Shown here in pieces: positions 1-12,047 of a DNA stretch of 64,000 nt (positions are counted from its first letter, which is position 1; each line of letters begins with the position of its first letter). A model generated the notes under the pieces. That model did no database searches and was not told where the DNA came from. It saw only the letters and a program-made list of their open reading frames with translations. A program made the translations under genes and the position numbers. This DNA is from Zymoseptoria tritici IPO323 (Eukaryota > Ascomycota > Dothideomycetes > Mycosphaerellales > Mycosphaerellaceae), in the NCBI RefSeq assembly GCF_000219625.1, contig NC_018217.1, positions 2,976,001 to 3,040,000 of the forward strand, read 5' to 3'.

Positions 1-1867
1 GCTCGAACCTGCCCTGCACATACAGATACACATATAGCTTAGCAAAGACAGACAGCTTCGAGCACAAGAATTTGCACGCGCGCAAAGCTGTACGACACGC
101 CGGTACCGCCGCGACGGACGGGCAGAGCACGCGCCAAATCTTCGGACTGCCGCTCGGATGTGCTCTGAATCAGAGCCAAATGCCCGAACCATCACATCGC
201 TGCCGCCCGTCGATTAGACAGGTACCCGACCTTGCCGCGAAACGTAAGCACGTAAAGCATGGTGCTCGCCTCGACTGGCCCATTTTATGCAAGTCATCGC
301 CGGGTCCGAGAGCGAACCCAGCTGAAGAGTCCAGGGCGGCCGTAGCGTCCCGTCTCGCGACCCGCCTTTCACGAAACCGCCGAGACTTCGATAGAGGCTC
401 GGAGTGAGTGCATGGAGAGCCACTTATGGATCGCTGGATGTAAGAGCAAGACATTCTTCAGTGGCTAGGATGATAGCGTGCATGATAGTGTCTCTTGTCT
501 TGGTATCCTTGCGGCCGCTATTCAAGCAAAAGCGAACGATGGGGCCAAAATGGAGATTCCAGGTCGGCCAGATGCTTGAAATGGAGAGCAGTGGAGTCCC
601 GTGAGTGGAGAGGCATCGGGCCGGATATGCCGTGTGGAAAACAGGGTAGGAGAAGATCAATGGCTCCACGGCACGGATAGATTTCAAGATGCAAGCTTGG
701 CTGGACATTCCAGTATTGTCGATATCAGCTTTCCATCGTCCTCGTGCTCGACGACATGCACGATCCTGGAATCCACTTCGTATCAGTCATGCACATCCCG
801 CCGCCGTGCAACGCCTGCCGCCGTCACATGTCTTATGCAATACGCCAGACAAGTCATCGTGCGCCATACGACGTACGACCTTGGGAAGCAACAATGACAG
901 GCTGATGAATTGTGGGGTATTCGGAGTCTCTTGGACTCTATGGACTTCTCGCCGAGACAGCGATACGCCGACTCCTCCTGCAGCTCGAATGAAACTCGCC
1001 AAAAGGCTCTGAGCAAGAACGGCCCCCGTCTATCGAATCCTTCCTAGGACTCCCGCAAAGACGCCGGCAGCAGGGTGATGGACGAAGGATGTCATGCATT
1101 GCAAACACCTCCGGTGGCGTCAAGGATGAAGGACCTCCTACTCAAGCGAGAAAGCCTCTAAGGCAATCATCTCACCCTGTTAAAGACACCCTGACGTGCA
1201 TCTTGCATGCCGTGAGAACATCCTCACTTCTAACCGAGACGGCGACAAGCCCGAAGGCCAGATTTACGTGTGATCGCCACCGCGAATGCTTTTCCGGAGT
1301 CGTTATACATGATCTTGGCAGGGAAGGTCAGATCACGAAGGGATGAAGTGAAAAGACTGCTCGCGTAGCAGCAAAATGATGCATTTAGAAGATGTTCGCC
1401 ATCAAAAGACGTTCGTCAGCCCAGCCATCGAGTGGAGACATATCCAGACTGTCGGGAGATGACTGAAGGTCATTGGGATTTTGAGAGTCTAATTCCGTCC
1501 TCGTTCTGTCAATATGTCTGAAGTGGTACTTTACAATTTCGCCAGTCGAAGAGAGTCAATAGTGCAGGCCAAGCTATGCTGCCCCATCCCATCTCCCTTA
1601 TGTCTCAATCGTTGCTGCTCGCTCGCTCGCTCGCTGGCCAATGATCAGTCCAGAAATTCAAATGCCGTCCTGAGATACCAAAAGACTCCCACGCTGTGCT
1701 GCTGTTCAATTTGTACGCTTCAAATGGGAATATGCGTCGACCTGGTCCCCTATCTAGGGCCAGCGGGTATTCGTCTTATGTCGTTTCGTATGTGATGTTT
1801 CTGCTTTCGTGTCGCCTCTCATTTCGTGGTGTGGTATGTCGGCCGTGGTGTGCTTCTAGGCTCGTGC
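1..1867. other. Intergenic, no gene recognised
   Basis: Only short overlapping open frames without domain signal are present. A (GCTC)n microsatellite lies near 1617-1636. The right end probably holds the 3'UTR of the minus-strand gene that ends at 1868. Confidence 0.5.
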
Positions 1868-4537
1868 TCAGAACACGTCTTCAGGCCACTCAAACGGCTC
1901 ATCCTTCTTGTTTCCACCCTTCACCAAACTCTCAAAGCTGCCATTCGCACCTTTTGGCAAATGCGGCACGCCAGCCTGGCCGGGCACGATACTGACCTCG
2001 CCATCGACAAAACCGATCGGCATGCCGAGTTGACCCGCTAGCAGTGGCGGAGGACTATTCGAACGCATGGGACGGTGACGCTTCATGTTGACGTGGTCCA
2101 TGGCGCCGGGCTGCAGCGAGTCGGAGCGCTTGTGCGGGCTCTTGGAGCGAGTGCGCACAGCGTTATGACCGTACCGCGCGGGTGTGGACAGGGCGGTGGG
2201 TTCCGCCGGGGCGTTCTTGAGAGGAATGGTGGAAAGGTCTTCCTCTTCTTCGAAGACTGGGTCCAGAGATGTCACTTCACTGTCGATGCTTGTGCGGACC
2301 GGTTTGGTTGGTGCAATGAGCTCGTCTTCGCTAACGTTTTCAGCGGCCGTGGCAGGTACAGTGGAAGTATTGCTAGCAGATGTCGGAATGGCTGTTCTGG
2401 GCGTCTTCGAGTTGGGAGACGGGACAGGAATGCTGGACTTTTTCGTCGCCTTGTTGGCTGGGGTTTTCTTGGTGCTCGAGCCGCGAGACTTGCTGGTCGA
2501 CTTGCGCTTCTTCTTAGGATTCGTGTCCTCGAATTCGGTCGACTGTTCGTCATCCGGATCGGGCACGAACAACGGGTCTGCATCGTCCGCGGCGTCAAAG
2601 TGGCGCTTCTTGGACCTGGGCTTCTTCGATGCCGTGGCAGACTTGGGAGAGTCGTTCAGGACCTCGAGTTTGTTTCCGAGGCTGTCGAAATCTGGAGACT
2701 GGGTCGCCTCTTCCATGTCGTCATCTGACAGACTGGCGGGAGTATCGAGCTCTTTATCGTCCAGTGCTATTGGATCAGATGAGAGATCGTCCTCGATCGC
2801 AGCCTGGAAGCTCTTGGTGCCGTAGTTGTTCTCCTGTCCATCCTCCGTAGTGTCCATCGGCTGAAAGACTTCATCGGCGCGGGTCGGATATGGCATTTTG
2901 CGCTTCACCCGCATCGTCTCCTCTTCATCTTCCTCCTCTTCGTCGTCGATGTTGTCAAAAGCCGTGTTTAGATCGAGGGCATTTCTAGGCCGAGTGGTCG
3001 ATGCAAAGGGACGCAGCGGCTCGTCCGTGCCCTCGTCGTCAGGCCCTGTTGGGAACATCAACCGCTCGCTAGGCAGGGTTGGTAACGCACCAGGGACGAA
3101 TCTGGATCGCCTCGAAGAAGCGAGAGGAGTGAATCTCTCGTACTTGTTCCCGAATTTAGGCGCAGGACTGGCATCGTCGAGTGCGGTACTGAGCTCCATG
3201 CGTGCCTTGAGCAGCTTTGACTCCAAATCGCTGACTCGCTTGGACAGGCGTCGCTCCTTCTTCAGGTCGAACCTCGAGACGGACTTCCTCAAAGTCGAAT
3301 GGTCCATATCAGCCTTGACGGGCGAAGCAGAGGATGATGGCTCGCGTTCAATCGCACCTCCAAGAGCCGAATGAGATCTGACACTCCTCAAAGTACTCCT
3401 GAGATTAGAAATTGAGGGCGTTCGGAGGTGAAGACGTGAGAATCTGCCCGGCTTTGCAGTACTGGGCGGTACTTCAGCAGTCTGGCTGCCGCCAAAGTCC
3501 GAGCCATCGACTTGTGCGACGGCTGCGCTCGATCCCAATGAAGCTTGCCGCTGATAAGTCTGGCCGTTGGAAGCAATGCTGGCCAGCGCCGAAGTCTCCT
3601 GGACAGGAGGCCGAGGCGCAGCAGGATTTCCAGCAAAGACGACATGCTGTGGCTTGAATTTTCCGTCCTGCTTCATCTGATCGTACTTTGCCTGCGCTTC
3701 TGCCTGCGCTTCAGCACGCATCTTGGCCTTTCGTTGTGCCTCCAGAATGTTTCGCCTAGTCAACTCTTCCTTCGACTCGTTCCACACCTTGTTCCACAAC
3801 GCGATGGGATGAAAGCCCGACGCAAAGGACTTGCCAAAGCGGAAGATGCCACCTCCGCCCTCGTTCTTCTTGTTGTCCGTGGCCTTGCCCTGATGCTCGT
3901 TTTTGCTGAATGTCTCACGCTGGACAGGCTCGTCCACTGTATCCGCAGTATCGTTAACACCGTTGTGATAATCATGCATCAACTCTTCCACCTGCGTAAG
4001 GTTGCCGCTCTCGGAGCGGATGAACCGAGTAAAGGCGCTCGGCGGTTGTTGGCTCGGTTTGTCCGTCAAGCTGCCTTCCTGAAATCTGGATTCTCGTCCG
4101 GTTGGACTCTGACTGCGTGATTTGTTCCGTCGAGCGGCGGCGTGGCGGAGGTTCAGGTTGGAGAGATTGCCAACTCCCTGCTTACGGCGGAGGCTTCCCT
4201 GATGACGCTGAGCTGGTGTGGCATCACTCGAACGGCCGCCATCACTTCGACCGGTGTTTGAGCGTGAACGCTTTTGCGGCGTTGGCGAGTCGGCGTGCGC
4301 AAGCTCGAGTTGGCCGTTACGCATCTCGTATACATTGTCGTCTTGCTGAGCTTCTCGCTTGCGCTTCGATCCACTGGCCGGTCGAGCCATCGATGACTCG
4401 TTATCCATACCCGTGGCAGTGATATAGCCTGGGTCTTTGGGCGGCGGTGTCGGCGGAGACTCCTCTTCACGCAACATGTGCAGCGGAGAGCGGGCCTTCT
4501 GCAAATGAATCAGCAACTGCCGATGAGTGTTGCTCAT
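1868..4537 (-). CDS. Large disordered basic/acidic nuclear-type protein
   Basis: One uninterrupted 889-codon frame from ATG 4537. I do not recognise a family. The protein is rich in S, K, R, E and P, with several basic clusters of the nuclear-localisation type (KRKRE near the N-terminus, KKPRSKKRH and PKKKRKS in the C-terminal half). A charged coiled-coil-like helix (KKERRLSKRVSDLESKL) lies around residues 435-460, and an acidic run (DDEEEEDEEE) around 540. A short ordered-looking patch (FRFGKSFASGFHPIALWNKVW) sits near residue 240. Composition suggests a nuclear scaffold or chromatin/RNA-associated protein, but this is inference. The true start could be one of the downstream ATGs, since the first 20 residues look unlike the rest. 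Confidence 0.8.
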   Translation of the reverse strand: MSNTHRQLLIHLQKARSPLHMLREEESPPTPPPKDPGYITATGMDNESSMARPASGSKRKREAQQDDNVYEMRNGQLELAHADSPTPQKRSRSNTGRSDGGRSSDATPAQRHQGSLRRKQGVGNLSNLNLRHAAARRNKSRSQSPTGRESRFQEGSLTDKPSQQPPSAFTRFIRSESGNLTQVEELMHDYHNGVNDTADTVDEPVQRETFSKNEHQGKATDNKKNEGGGGIFRFGKSFASGFHPIALWNKVWNESKEELTRRNILEAQRKAKMRAEAQAEAQAKYDQMKQDGKFKPQHVVFAGNPAAPRPPVQETSALASIASNGQTYQRQASLGSSAAVAQVDGSDFGGSQTAEVPPSTAKPGRFSRLHLRTPSISNLRSTLRSVRSHSALGGAIEREPSSSASPVKADMDHSTLRKSVSRFDLKKERRLSKRVSDLESKLLKARMELSTALDDASPAPKFGNKYERFTPLASSRRSRFVPGALPTLPSERLMFPTGPDDEGTDEPLRPFASTTRPRNALDLNTAFDNIDDEEEEDEEETMRVKRKMPYPTRADEVFQPMDTTEDGQENNYGTKSFQAAIEDDLSSDPIALDDKELDTPASLSDDDMEEATQSPDFDSLGNKLEVLNDSPKSATASKKPRSKKRHFDAADDADPLFVPDPDDEQSTEFEDTNPKKKRKSTSKSRGSSTKKTPANKATKKSSIPVPSPNSKTPRTAIPTSASNTSTVPATAAENVSEDELIAPTKPVRTSIDSEVTSLDPVFEEEEDLSTIPLKNAPAEPTALSTPARYGHNAVRTRSKSPHKRSDSLQPGAMDHVNMKRHRPMRSNSPPPLLAGQLGMPIGFVDGEVSIVPGQAGVPHLPKGANGSFESLVKGGNKKDEPFEWPEDVF

Positions 4538-5449
4538 CTTGATGAAAGCCCTTCTCGGTCAATGTCCGGTCCACGGTCATATGTGATCGAGCTATACTTC
4601 AAGCAACGTAATAAACAAACTCTGTCTCACCTGATGGTCCGATGTGCGATGCCTTGTCCTTCAATGATGATCAGCAGAGCCCGTGCAGATGGCGCTAAAT
4701 GAAAATGCCGGCAGGCTGCAAACGGGAGTGGTGGAAGGGGAGAAGTCGAGTTTCGTGTAGACGCCCGGGAGGATTAACAATTACAACGGAAGAGGACAAG
4801 AAGGACAAGAAGAAGAAGCGCGTCGAGCTCGTGCAACCCTGAGAAGAAGTCGTTGGTGAAAGAGTGAGCTTCGGGTGCGACGTGTTTGTGGACGTTGCTG
4901 TCTCGGAATTGCAGGCACCATGCGGGGCACGCGCGGCATTAACTTTCGGAGGGACGAATTGATTGGCTTAGACACGTCTTCACGTGGGAATTAGAAGAGC
5001 AATTCATGGTCCATGGACACGCTATAGAAGCATATAAGATGTTCATAGAAGCCGGCGTATGAACTCTTTGGTCTTATCGCCAGCAAACCTGATGTTCAAT
5101 CATTTTCTGCTGCCATCGATGAAAGGTACAGTTGGGTGGACCCAGTCTCGTACGGGGCAAGAACCACGGACATGGCCATCTCACTTCCTGAAAGTGGTCA
5201 GCATCGAGCTGCCCATGCGGTGCCTCGTGAGCTTCATGGTGGTAGGTTGGAACGATCGAGATTCACCTCTCTATCACAAACGATGGAAATATGCGAGCAG
5301 ACTCCACTCGGCGATCGGAACATTCAAGAAGCATCAAAGACGGTAAAAGCAGAGGTGCAACAGAAGATGGCGTGTACTTTGACATTCTCACAGGACATTA
5401 TCTCGTGCGTCCACCTCCGCCAATGAATTCCATCGTCCTCGACAGCACC
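4538..5449. other. Intergenic region
   Basis: Upstream region of the minus-strand gene starting at 4537 and downstream region of the gene ending at 5450. Short frames here have no recognisable domain; nothing else seen. Confidence 0.4.
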
Positions 5450-6037
5450 TCAATTCCGCTCCGAAGCAACACTCTGCGCACCTTGTGGCTCCTTCTCATG
5501 CGCTCCACGCACGTCACTCCTGCCCACGACCGCCTCGTCCTTGTCCAGCGCCCTCTGATCAGCATGCACAGGATCATGCGCATTGATCCCCGACTGCGAG
5601 ACCGTCGCGCCAACACCCTCTAAGCTCTGTCCCGGGTTCTTCCTCCCAGACTGTCCATCATGGCGTAGTTCGCTGCTCGACTGTCCACTACCGGGGTGGC
5701 CCAGCCCGGTGTGCACATCCGCCGACGAAGCACCGCCGATGGTAGAGGAAGCTGTGACGCCGCCTGAGCCTGCTGGTACGTCGTCGATGGGGTTGGGCTT
5801 GAAAGTGTGTGCGGAGGGTGCGCTGCCGGCTGGGAGGATCTCGGCTTGGAATTCTGGGGCGGCATCGTTGCCGACGAGTTTGCCGGGTTGGTGCTGGGAA
5901 GTGTTAGAAATGAGAGCATGCGAGAGTGCAGTCAAGATTCTGCTTACGCCGCTGGTCATCATAGGCTCATCACGATCGCGGCGAGAGGAGAACTCCTGGC
6001 CAACGCCTGGGCCGTCTGGGTTGCGGTTGGCGGACAT
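5450..6037 (-). CDS. Small hydrophilic, Gly/Ser-rich protein (hydrophilin-like)
   Basis: Two exons: 5948..6037 and 5450..5893. The 54-nt intron (5894..5947) has donor GTAAGC, branch site CTAAC and acceptor CCAG. It is divisible by three and free of stops, so the unspliced frame also reads through. The spliced product is 177 residues, begins MSANRNPDGPG and continues HQPGKLVGNDAAPEF after the junction. It is strongly hydrophilic, rich in G, S, D, H and Q, with no cysteine, membrane segment or signal peptide, so probably disordered. The composition resembles hydrophilins/LEA-like stress proteins; that role is inference. The branch site supports splicing over retention. Confidence 0.7.
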   Translation of the reverse strand: MSANRNPDGPGVGQEFSSRRDRDEPMMTSGVSRILTALSHALISNTSQHQPGKLVGNDAAPEFQAEILPAGSAPSAHTFKPNPIDDVPAGSGGVTASSTIGGASSADVHTGLGHPGSGQSSSELRHDGQSGRKNPGQSLEGVGATVSQSGINAHDPVHADQRALDKDEAVVGRSDVRGAHEKEPQGAQSVASERN

Positions 6038-6419
6038 GGCTTTTTGTTCAATGTGTGATTCTTGTTGGATTGATCGGGCGAAGTTCTTGCGTTCAAACAG
6101 ACTGTTAAAAAGGCGAGGTGAGACAAGAAAATTTATCCTTCGATTCGCATTGGATCTTATAAAACGCAGGTACGTGGAACTCTCTTTGCTGAAAGCTCCA
6201 TCTTAGCATCATCATAGCATCATCCCCAGCATCACAAGCCATCACACGACACAGACGACCCCTCTATGACTTGGCATCAACCGCAATCGTGCAACGATCG
6301 ACGCAACATTACATCCATCGTGCGACTCTCCTTCTCGCATTCTATATTCAAATCCGGTCTGCATTTCCTCCAGCTCGCACGCCATTATTCAAAAGTTTGT
6401 CAAGCCATGTTCATTACCA
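6038..6419. other. Short intergenic region
   Basis: Promoter side of the hydrophilic-protein gene (ATG at 6037) and 3' side of the next minus-strand gene. No feature recognised. Confidence 0.35.
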
Positions 6420-7427
6420 TTAAAGCTGATCCTGTCCAATTCGGGGCCGCCACTCGGATATCCTGACTTTCGCAGGTCTCTTGGTCGGAGGCCACGGTAC
6501 CGCAGTCACGACCGACTCATTATCAACAATCTTCCCCATTCCCTCTTCAATTGGTTCTCCGGGTATTGCCATACAACTTCGCCCCAGCCGCTCAAAAGAT
6601 TCCTTCTCCTTCAACATATCATTCTCCCACACTTTCTCCCAATACTTCTGCTGTTGCTTGATCCAATCCGGCGGAAATTTCCCCATTTGCACTTCGGTCT
6701 GCTCCAAGTTGTGTTGGTACACGTCCCGCTTGACTTCGCGGTGAACTTGGACGTGGAGTTCGACGCAGGCGGCGCAGACGAAGGCATCTTGCGTTGGAGT
6801 GCCGCTGGGAGTGTTGGGTGATCGTTGCTTGCAATTGCTGGCGCAGGGTTCGGGTTTCGGGGTGAGGATCTTGTGGCCGCAGGGAGAGAGTTGGTGGATG
6901 AGGCAGCCTGGTATGCATGGATCGGTGATATGCATGTTCATGTAGGGTGATGATGGCGATTTCGGTGTCGCCTTTGCTGATGTTGTTCGACCGGCGACGG
7001 CTGCTGGCAATGGGCGTGATCTGCTGCTGGTATGTAGCGCGCATGGTGGAGACGAAGGACTGTCTTTTGCGTACAACAAGGACGACCGAGATGAGGTGGA
7101 TGACGGTGGTGTGAGCAGTCCGTGCGATTTGCTGGTGTGAAGTCGTGATGGTGGTCGAGATCTGGACGATCCATTGGTTAGGACCGAATCGGAGCGTTTG
7201 TGTGGTGGTTCGCCAAAAGACGACAATTTGGCGATGCTGCTACTGCGGTGGTGTATCGTAGGTGGTTGCATGGGCGAAGCTGTCGATGGAGTGTAGGTCG
7301 GCAATGCCGCGGTAGACTTGGCTCGCGGGATTGGTAGCGATTTCCTCGCTGAGCGATCGACCTGTCTCCGACCTTCTACGGTGCTCCTGTGACCAGGTCC
7401 GGGAATGCTCGATCGTTGAGGCGCCAT
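6420..7427 (-). CDS. Ser/Pro-rich protein with conserved C-terminal Cys motif, unknown function
   Basis: ATG at 7427 gives 335 residues. The open frame extends to 7658, but the extra N-terminus is unlike the protein and 7427 (AATGGCG context) is preferred. Residues 1-165 are S/T/P/R-rich and probably disordered. The C-terminal half has a Cys/His-containing segment (DPCIPGCLIHQLSPCGHKI, then EPCASNC, then FVCAACVELH) that could bind zinc, followed by a charged helix with KYWEKVWEND and a Trp/Pro-rich end. I do not recognise the family; it looks like a fungal-specific hypothetical protein. An upstream non-coding exon cannot be excluded. Confidence 0.65.
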   Translation of the reverse strand: MAPQRSSIPGPGHRSTVEGRRQVDRSARKSLPIPRAKSTAALPTYTPSTASPMQPPTIHHRSSSIAKLSSFGEPPHKRSDSVLTNGSSRSRPPSRLHTSKSHGLLTPPSSTSSRSSLLYAKDSPSSPPCALHTSSRSRPLPAAVAGRTTSAKATPKSPSSPYMNMHITDPCIPGCLIHQLSPCGHKILTPKPEPCASNCKQRSPNTPSGTPTQDAFVCAACVELHVQVHREVKRDVYQHNLEQTEVQMGKFPPDWIKQQQKYWEKVWENDMLKEKESFERLGRSCMAIPGEPIEEGMGKIVDNESVVTAVPWPPTKRPAKVRISEWRPRIGQDQL

Positions 7428-8311
7428 TGCGGCGTGGAATCTGCGAACTTGAGATTTGTACCAGGGAAGAAGCGTTCTAAAGAGAAAGGTCAAAGGATGA
7501 GTGGTGGGCCAGGTTACGTTTTGGCGAGTGTTGTAATTGGAGGGAAGATTGTTGTCGGCTTCCAATGCAAGCCGGCTACGGCAAACCAAACGATGGTCAA
7601 AGTTGATGTCTCTCGTTTCTGCACGTACGATTTGTTTGTCGCAGCTCAGGTGCGACATCTCTTCCAGGTGGAAGACATGTCTTGGGGGATGGATTCCGGC
7701 CGCATTTTCGAGACGTATGTGGAAGTGGGAAGTAGGAAGCTCTGATCAGACGCGGGTTGGGAGAGAAGCTGAGTTCACAACAACGCACGAGTCCGATTCA
7801 TTTGGGCAGACGCGAACTCGCGGTGGGCAAAGCCAGCATCACCCTGAGACGAGATGTAGTTGAACATTGGATGATCCTTGGGAATGGCAGGCTCGAGCGA
7901 TGGTCGGGATTGCGGCTGCCGTCTTGCAGCTTGGACGCTTCGATTGAAGTGACGTATATTCCGGGTGACCTCCTCTGCTCGTCTTGCCTGGCTGTTGCTC
8001 CAGCTCCTTCCTAAAGCAGGAATTTTTGAGATGGATGTCACTCAAGCGGACCGTATCACATCGACTTAGCGTCCGGAACACAACCGACGCCAAAGAGTGT
8101 GATTCCATCAGATTCCAGCGCGTCCCAAAAGTTTGATGTTCTCCTCAACAAGGTCAAGGTGGTCTGTCTCCACCTGCGCATCCAAGCACCGGCGGCACAA
8201 GGATGTAGCTCCATAGCGACAGCTGACTCACCAAGCGGTCCCCTACCTTACCTTACACCGCACTTGACCTCATCTCGCCACCAACGCGGTATCCTCGTCC
8301 TTTAACCTTGC
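7428..8311. other. Divergent intergenic region
   Basis: Lies between the start of the minus-strand Cys-motif gene (7427) and the plus-strand SDR (8312), so it holds both promoters. No gene seen. Confidence 0.4.
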
Positions 8312-9314
8312 ATGAACAACAACATCAACATGGCTCCCACCAACAACATCCAAGACCTCTTCTCCGTGCCCGGACTCGTGGCGGTCATCACCGGCGGCGG
8401 CTCTGGTCTCGGCTTATACGCCGCCCGAGCTCTCGACGCCAACGGAGCAAAAGCAGTCTACATCCTCGGCCGGCGCGAGGAGACCCTCAAAACCGCCGCC
8501 TCGACCGGAGTCAACGGCAGAATCATCCCCATCGCCTGCGACGTCACGGACAAAGCCTCCCTCGCCGCCGCCGCGGATCAAGTCCGCCGCGAACAAGGCT
8601 ACATCAACCTCCTGTTCGCCAACGCGGGCATCGGCGGCCCCAACAATGCTTCCGCCGCGAAGAGGGAAGATGGCAGCCAAGCGAGCCCCAAAGAATTCGC
8701 CGACGCATGCTTGCAGCCGGAGATGGCGGAGGTCACCAAGACCATGCACGTGAACAACACATCTGTTCTCTACACCGTGATGTCGTTCCTCGACTTGCTG
8801 GACTTGGGCAATAAACAGCAGAACGTAGCTCAAGACTCCCAAGTCATCGTGACCTCCTCCATCGCCGGGTTCTCCCGCGCCATGGCCACGGGATTCGCGT
8901 ATAGTACCTCCAAAGCGGCGGTCACCCATTTGGTGAAGATGATGTCCACCTCGTTCGCGCAGCAAGGTTTCCGGATCCGGGCGAATGTTATTGCTCCCGG
9001 GTTGTATCCGAGCGAGTTGACGGCCAATTCGGTGGACCAGTTGGCAGAGTGGAAGGGTAAGGGCGAGCACACGGCGTTTCCGGATGCGAGAGTCATGGAG
9101 AAAGAGAGATGTCCCTCGTTGCGGACGGGCAGCGAGGAGGACTTTGCGGGGACTTTTCTGTACATGGCGTCGAGGGCGGGAGCTTATCTGAATGGAGAGA
9201 CGTTGGTGACGGTGAGTAGTATTCGGACGAGGAGTTGGAAGGACCGATCTTGCTGACTATGTGATGTTACTACAGGACGGCGGCAGACTGGCTCAAATGC
9301 CAGCGGTCTATTAG
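8312..9314 (+). CDS. Short-chain dehydrogenase/reductase (classical SDR)
   Basis: Two exons, 8312..9211 and 9276..9314, give 312 residues. The 64-nt intron has GTGAGT and TACTACAG ends and lies between codons; exon 2 encodes only DGGRLAQMPAVY. This is a classical NAD(P)-dependent SDR: cofactor loop TGGGSGLG near residues 27-34, NAGIGG near 110, serine of the catalytic set in VTSSIAGFS, and YSTSK as the YxxxK catalytic motif. It is predicted to be a soluble oxidoreductase of a carbonyl/hydroxyl substrate; the substrate cannot be told from sequence. A second ATG at 8330 has a better Kozak context (AACATGGC) and may be the true start. Confidence 0.9.
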
Positions 9315-9447
9315 ACACGCTGACCGAGACAGACGTCCAGACGAATGAAGTACAGACACAAGATGATTGAAATGACCAACGGCCACCATTTGAATACTTT
9401 ACATACACCACCCAGAACCAACCTTCCAAAGTACACATCTATGTCCG

Positions 9448-11297
9448 CTACTCCTTCTTCCCCGTCAACCTCCTGCCCTCATCCTCGCTCTCATCATCCG
9501 TGAACCCGCCCTCATCTCCAAGTGCGAAAATCGTCTCTCCGTCTAAACTCTCCCTACCCAACACCGGCGCCGTCGGTTTTGTCGGCTGCGGAGCGGGTAG
9601 AGGAGAGGCATCCCGCATCGGATTCGCCGTGCGAGAAGATCCTCCCGCACCGGACCGTGGCGCGGGATCGTAGGCCGGTGGTTTGCTGGGGTTGCCTTCG
9701 AGGTCGACGTCTTCGAGGTCCATGGAGGAGCGCATGGAGGCGATCTCGAAGCCGTCGTCGTCTTGAGCGATCTGTGATTGTCGTGTCAGTCAATGTGCAT
9801 GTTTTGTAGACTGTCGATGCAATGCTCACCTCATCTGACATGGCGAACCGTCGGTTGTTCACCGTTGGCCGCCATACGTACGCGATAAACGCGACGTCCG
9901 CAAAGTATACCAAATTTAACCACCCGTCCAGGATGAACCATCTCGTCTGCCAGTGCTTCGGCACAAAGTCCGCTGTGGAACCAGTCTGGCCCGCGAATGT
10001 CCAGGAGTTGACGAAGAAGAAGACAAAGATGACGACAATGCTCGCGAGGATGCACCACCATAGTTTGCGGTACATGCCGGCTTTGACGTGTTGTTTTCGC
10101 TCGACGAGATCTTTCATCGTGTAGTTGAGGGAATTGAGCGTCCAGATGTAGAAGGCTGTCAGCGTGCCCGCGAGGGGGAGGACGACAAATAGAACAATTG
10201 GACCGGTATCTTCCGGGGTTGTAGCAAGGAAAGCGACGGCGTAGATGATGCCGAAGACGAAGTGCGTGATGGCGAGAGCGCGAGCCCAGTGCATTGCTCG
10301 TCCGAGAGTATGCTTAACCACACCGTAGCCCATGCAGACTATGAGCAGGAGGAAGAAGGAGAAGGAGTTGCGGGCGGCGGAGAGGACCGAGACGACGATG
10401 AGCAGGGCTTTGGCGCCTGCATTCAGGCCGTGTCGGTTTTGGAAGTCGTAGAAGAGCCATGTGATGAACATTTCGACCACGAGGAAGCACAGAATCGCTG
10501 TGATGTAGTTTTGCACGGCGAGTATGTCGCTGCGATTCATCCAGTAGAGCACGCCCCAACCCATGGCGAGGAAGGCGTAGATCAGTGTGATGCCGGCGTA
10601 GAAAGGCAACTTGGCGATCTGCGCGGCGGGGAGCTCGCCGAAAGCGTTGCGGAACTCGACGATGCCCATGTACTTCTCTGTGCTGTAGCCGGTTGTAGAG
10701 ACGCAGTAGTAGCCTGTACGCTTGATGGGGTAGTTGATGGCTCCGGGCTCCTTGAGGTGAATAGCTTCTGTGCGGATCAGAGCATTCGAAGCTGTTGTTG
10801 CGTTGGGTGAGACGATGAACTCGCCCAAGTTCGAATCTTCGCACAATTTGGCGTCTCGACTGGCCTCGTCACAAAGGAATACTTCCTGTAGTCGAGTCAG
10901 AATGTCGAGTTGATCTGCCACATCAGTAGACGCACCTTAGTCCCTTGCCCATCTTCAGTCGGCACCGTCGCACCTATGAGTGGTCTATCGCTCCACTCGA
11001 ATACGACCAGACTGACAATAGGATCTTCTGTTTCCGGTAGATCATCTGGCTTCACGAACTTGACCAGAATGAATGGATCAATGTTCCCTCCCCATGATTT
11101 TCTTGAGTACATGCCGGAGCAGACCTGTTGATTTCTGCGGGACTCATCCTGTATGGGTCACATTTGCTCAGCTGTTGTCCCTCCCACACTGTATAGCTCT
11201 CAGAACGGGCATAACCTACGACTTTCATCTCCACAGCGCACACCCCCAATAGCTGCAACAGCAGCACCGTGTATATCCGCACCCATGCCTTCATCAT
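9448..11297 (-). CDS. PTM1/GOST-family seven-TM protein of the secretory pathway
   Basis: Four exons: 11220..11297, 10936..11148, 9830..10885 and 9448..9771, giving 556 residues; all three introns (71, 50 and 58 nt) are phase 0. Exon 1 encodes a signal peptide (WVRIYTVLLLQLLGVCAVE). The luminal domain has the VCSGMYSRKSWGG motif typical of this family. Seven hydrophobic segments follow in exon 3, then a cytosolic acidic, Pro/Ser-rich tail (exon 4). PTM1 in yeast and Lu7TM/GOST proteins in animals sit in Golgi/endosomal membranes and act in trafficking; function here is by family. The first intron was chosen because it restores VEMKV-DESRRNQQVCSGMYS in frame; its donor is GTAGGT. Confidence 0.88.
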
Positions 11298-12047
11298 TCA
11301 CGACTGTGCTCTTTCTTTCCAATACCGAGATCCCTCTTTTCCCAAGCAAATAATGCGGGTTCCACGATGTGCGGTTGTCGCTTGGGCACAATCGTCAGAC
11401 ACCTGGCCCGGTCAGGATCCCCGAAGGAGCTTGCGCGGCTGAGCGACTCGGTCGAAGGTAGACGGTTCGAGCCCGTGAATCTTCTGCGAGTCGATGTGGC
11501 GAGTATCCAATGGCTCTCAGGCCGTGTGCGTACGCGTAGTCTTCTCGAGAGGCGACACAAAAATTGGCAGATCCGTGAGCAAGCGCATCGATCAGCATGG
11601 GGTTAAGGTCAAAACCGATCTCGAAAACTGCGCCACACCAGTGCACTGCGCCACGATCATCAAGGTGATCGGCGGGCCAGGAGCAAGAAGCTTGAAACCA
11701 AGGCAAGCAAGGCAGATGACTGGGTGACGTTGTTGACAGCAAATAAATCGAGCGGTATAAGACCAAGACGCGGCCTCGTCAGCCCGACCGCCCATTGTTC
11801 ATTGTTCGTTGTCCACCTCCTCGCGCGCGCCTGCACTCGAAACACCAGCACTCATCCTCTGCGCGCCTCTCCAGACGCTGACGTCGTTTCGAGCTCGTCC
11901 CAAACACAGCTTGTAGCCAATCGATCGGATCGTACTATTGTCGGCTGCTGGAATCGCATTGTTTATCTTCTAACCTCCTTCATTCTTCTTTGCGACATCA
12001 ACGACCGATCACATCTATAACATCTACACACCGACAGACCATCCAGC
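11298..12047. other. Bidirectional promoter region
   Basis: Shared upstream region of the PTM1-like gene (-) and the DUF4112 gene (+). A B-box-like string (GGTTCGAGCCC) near 11464 has no convincing tRNA around it. Confidence 0.4.

Noticed and set aside
11380..11490. tRNA-like B box (GGTTCGAGCCC)
   Set aside because: T stem pairs only four of five and no matching acceptor stem or A box at the right distance was found.
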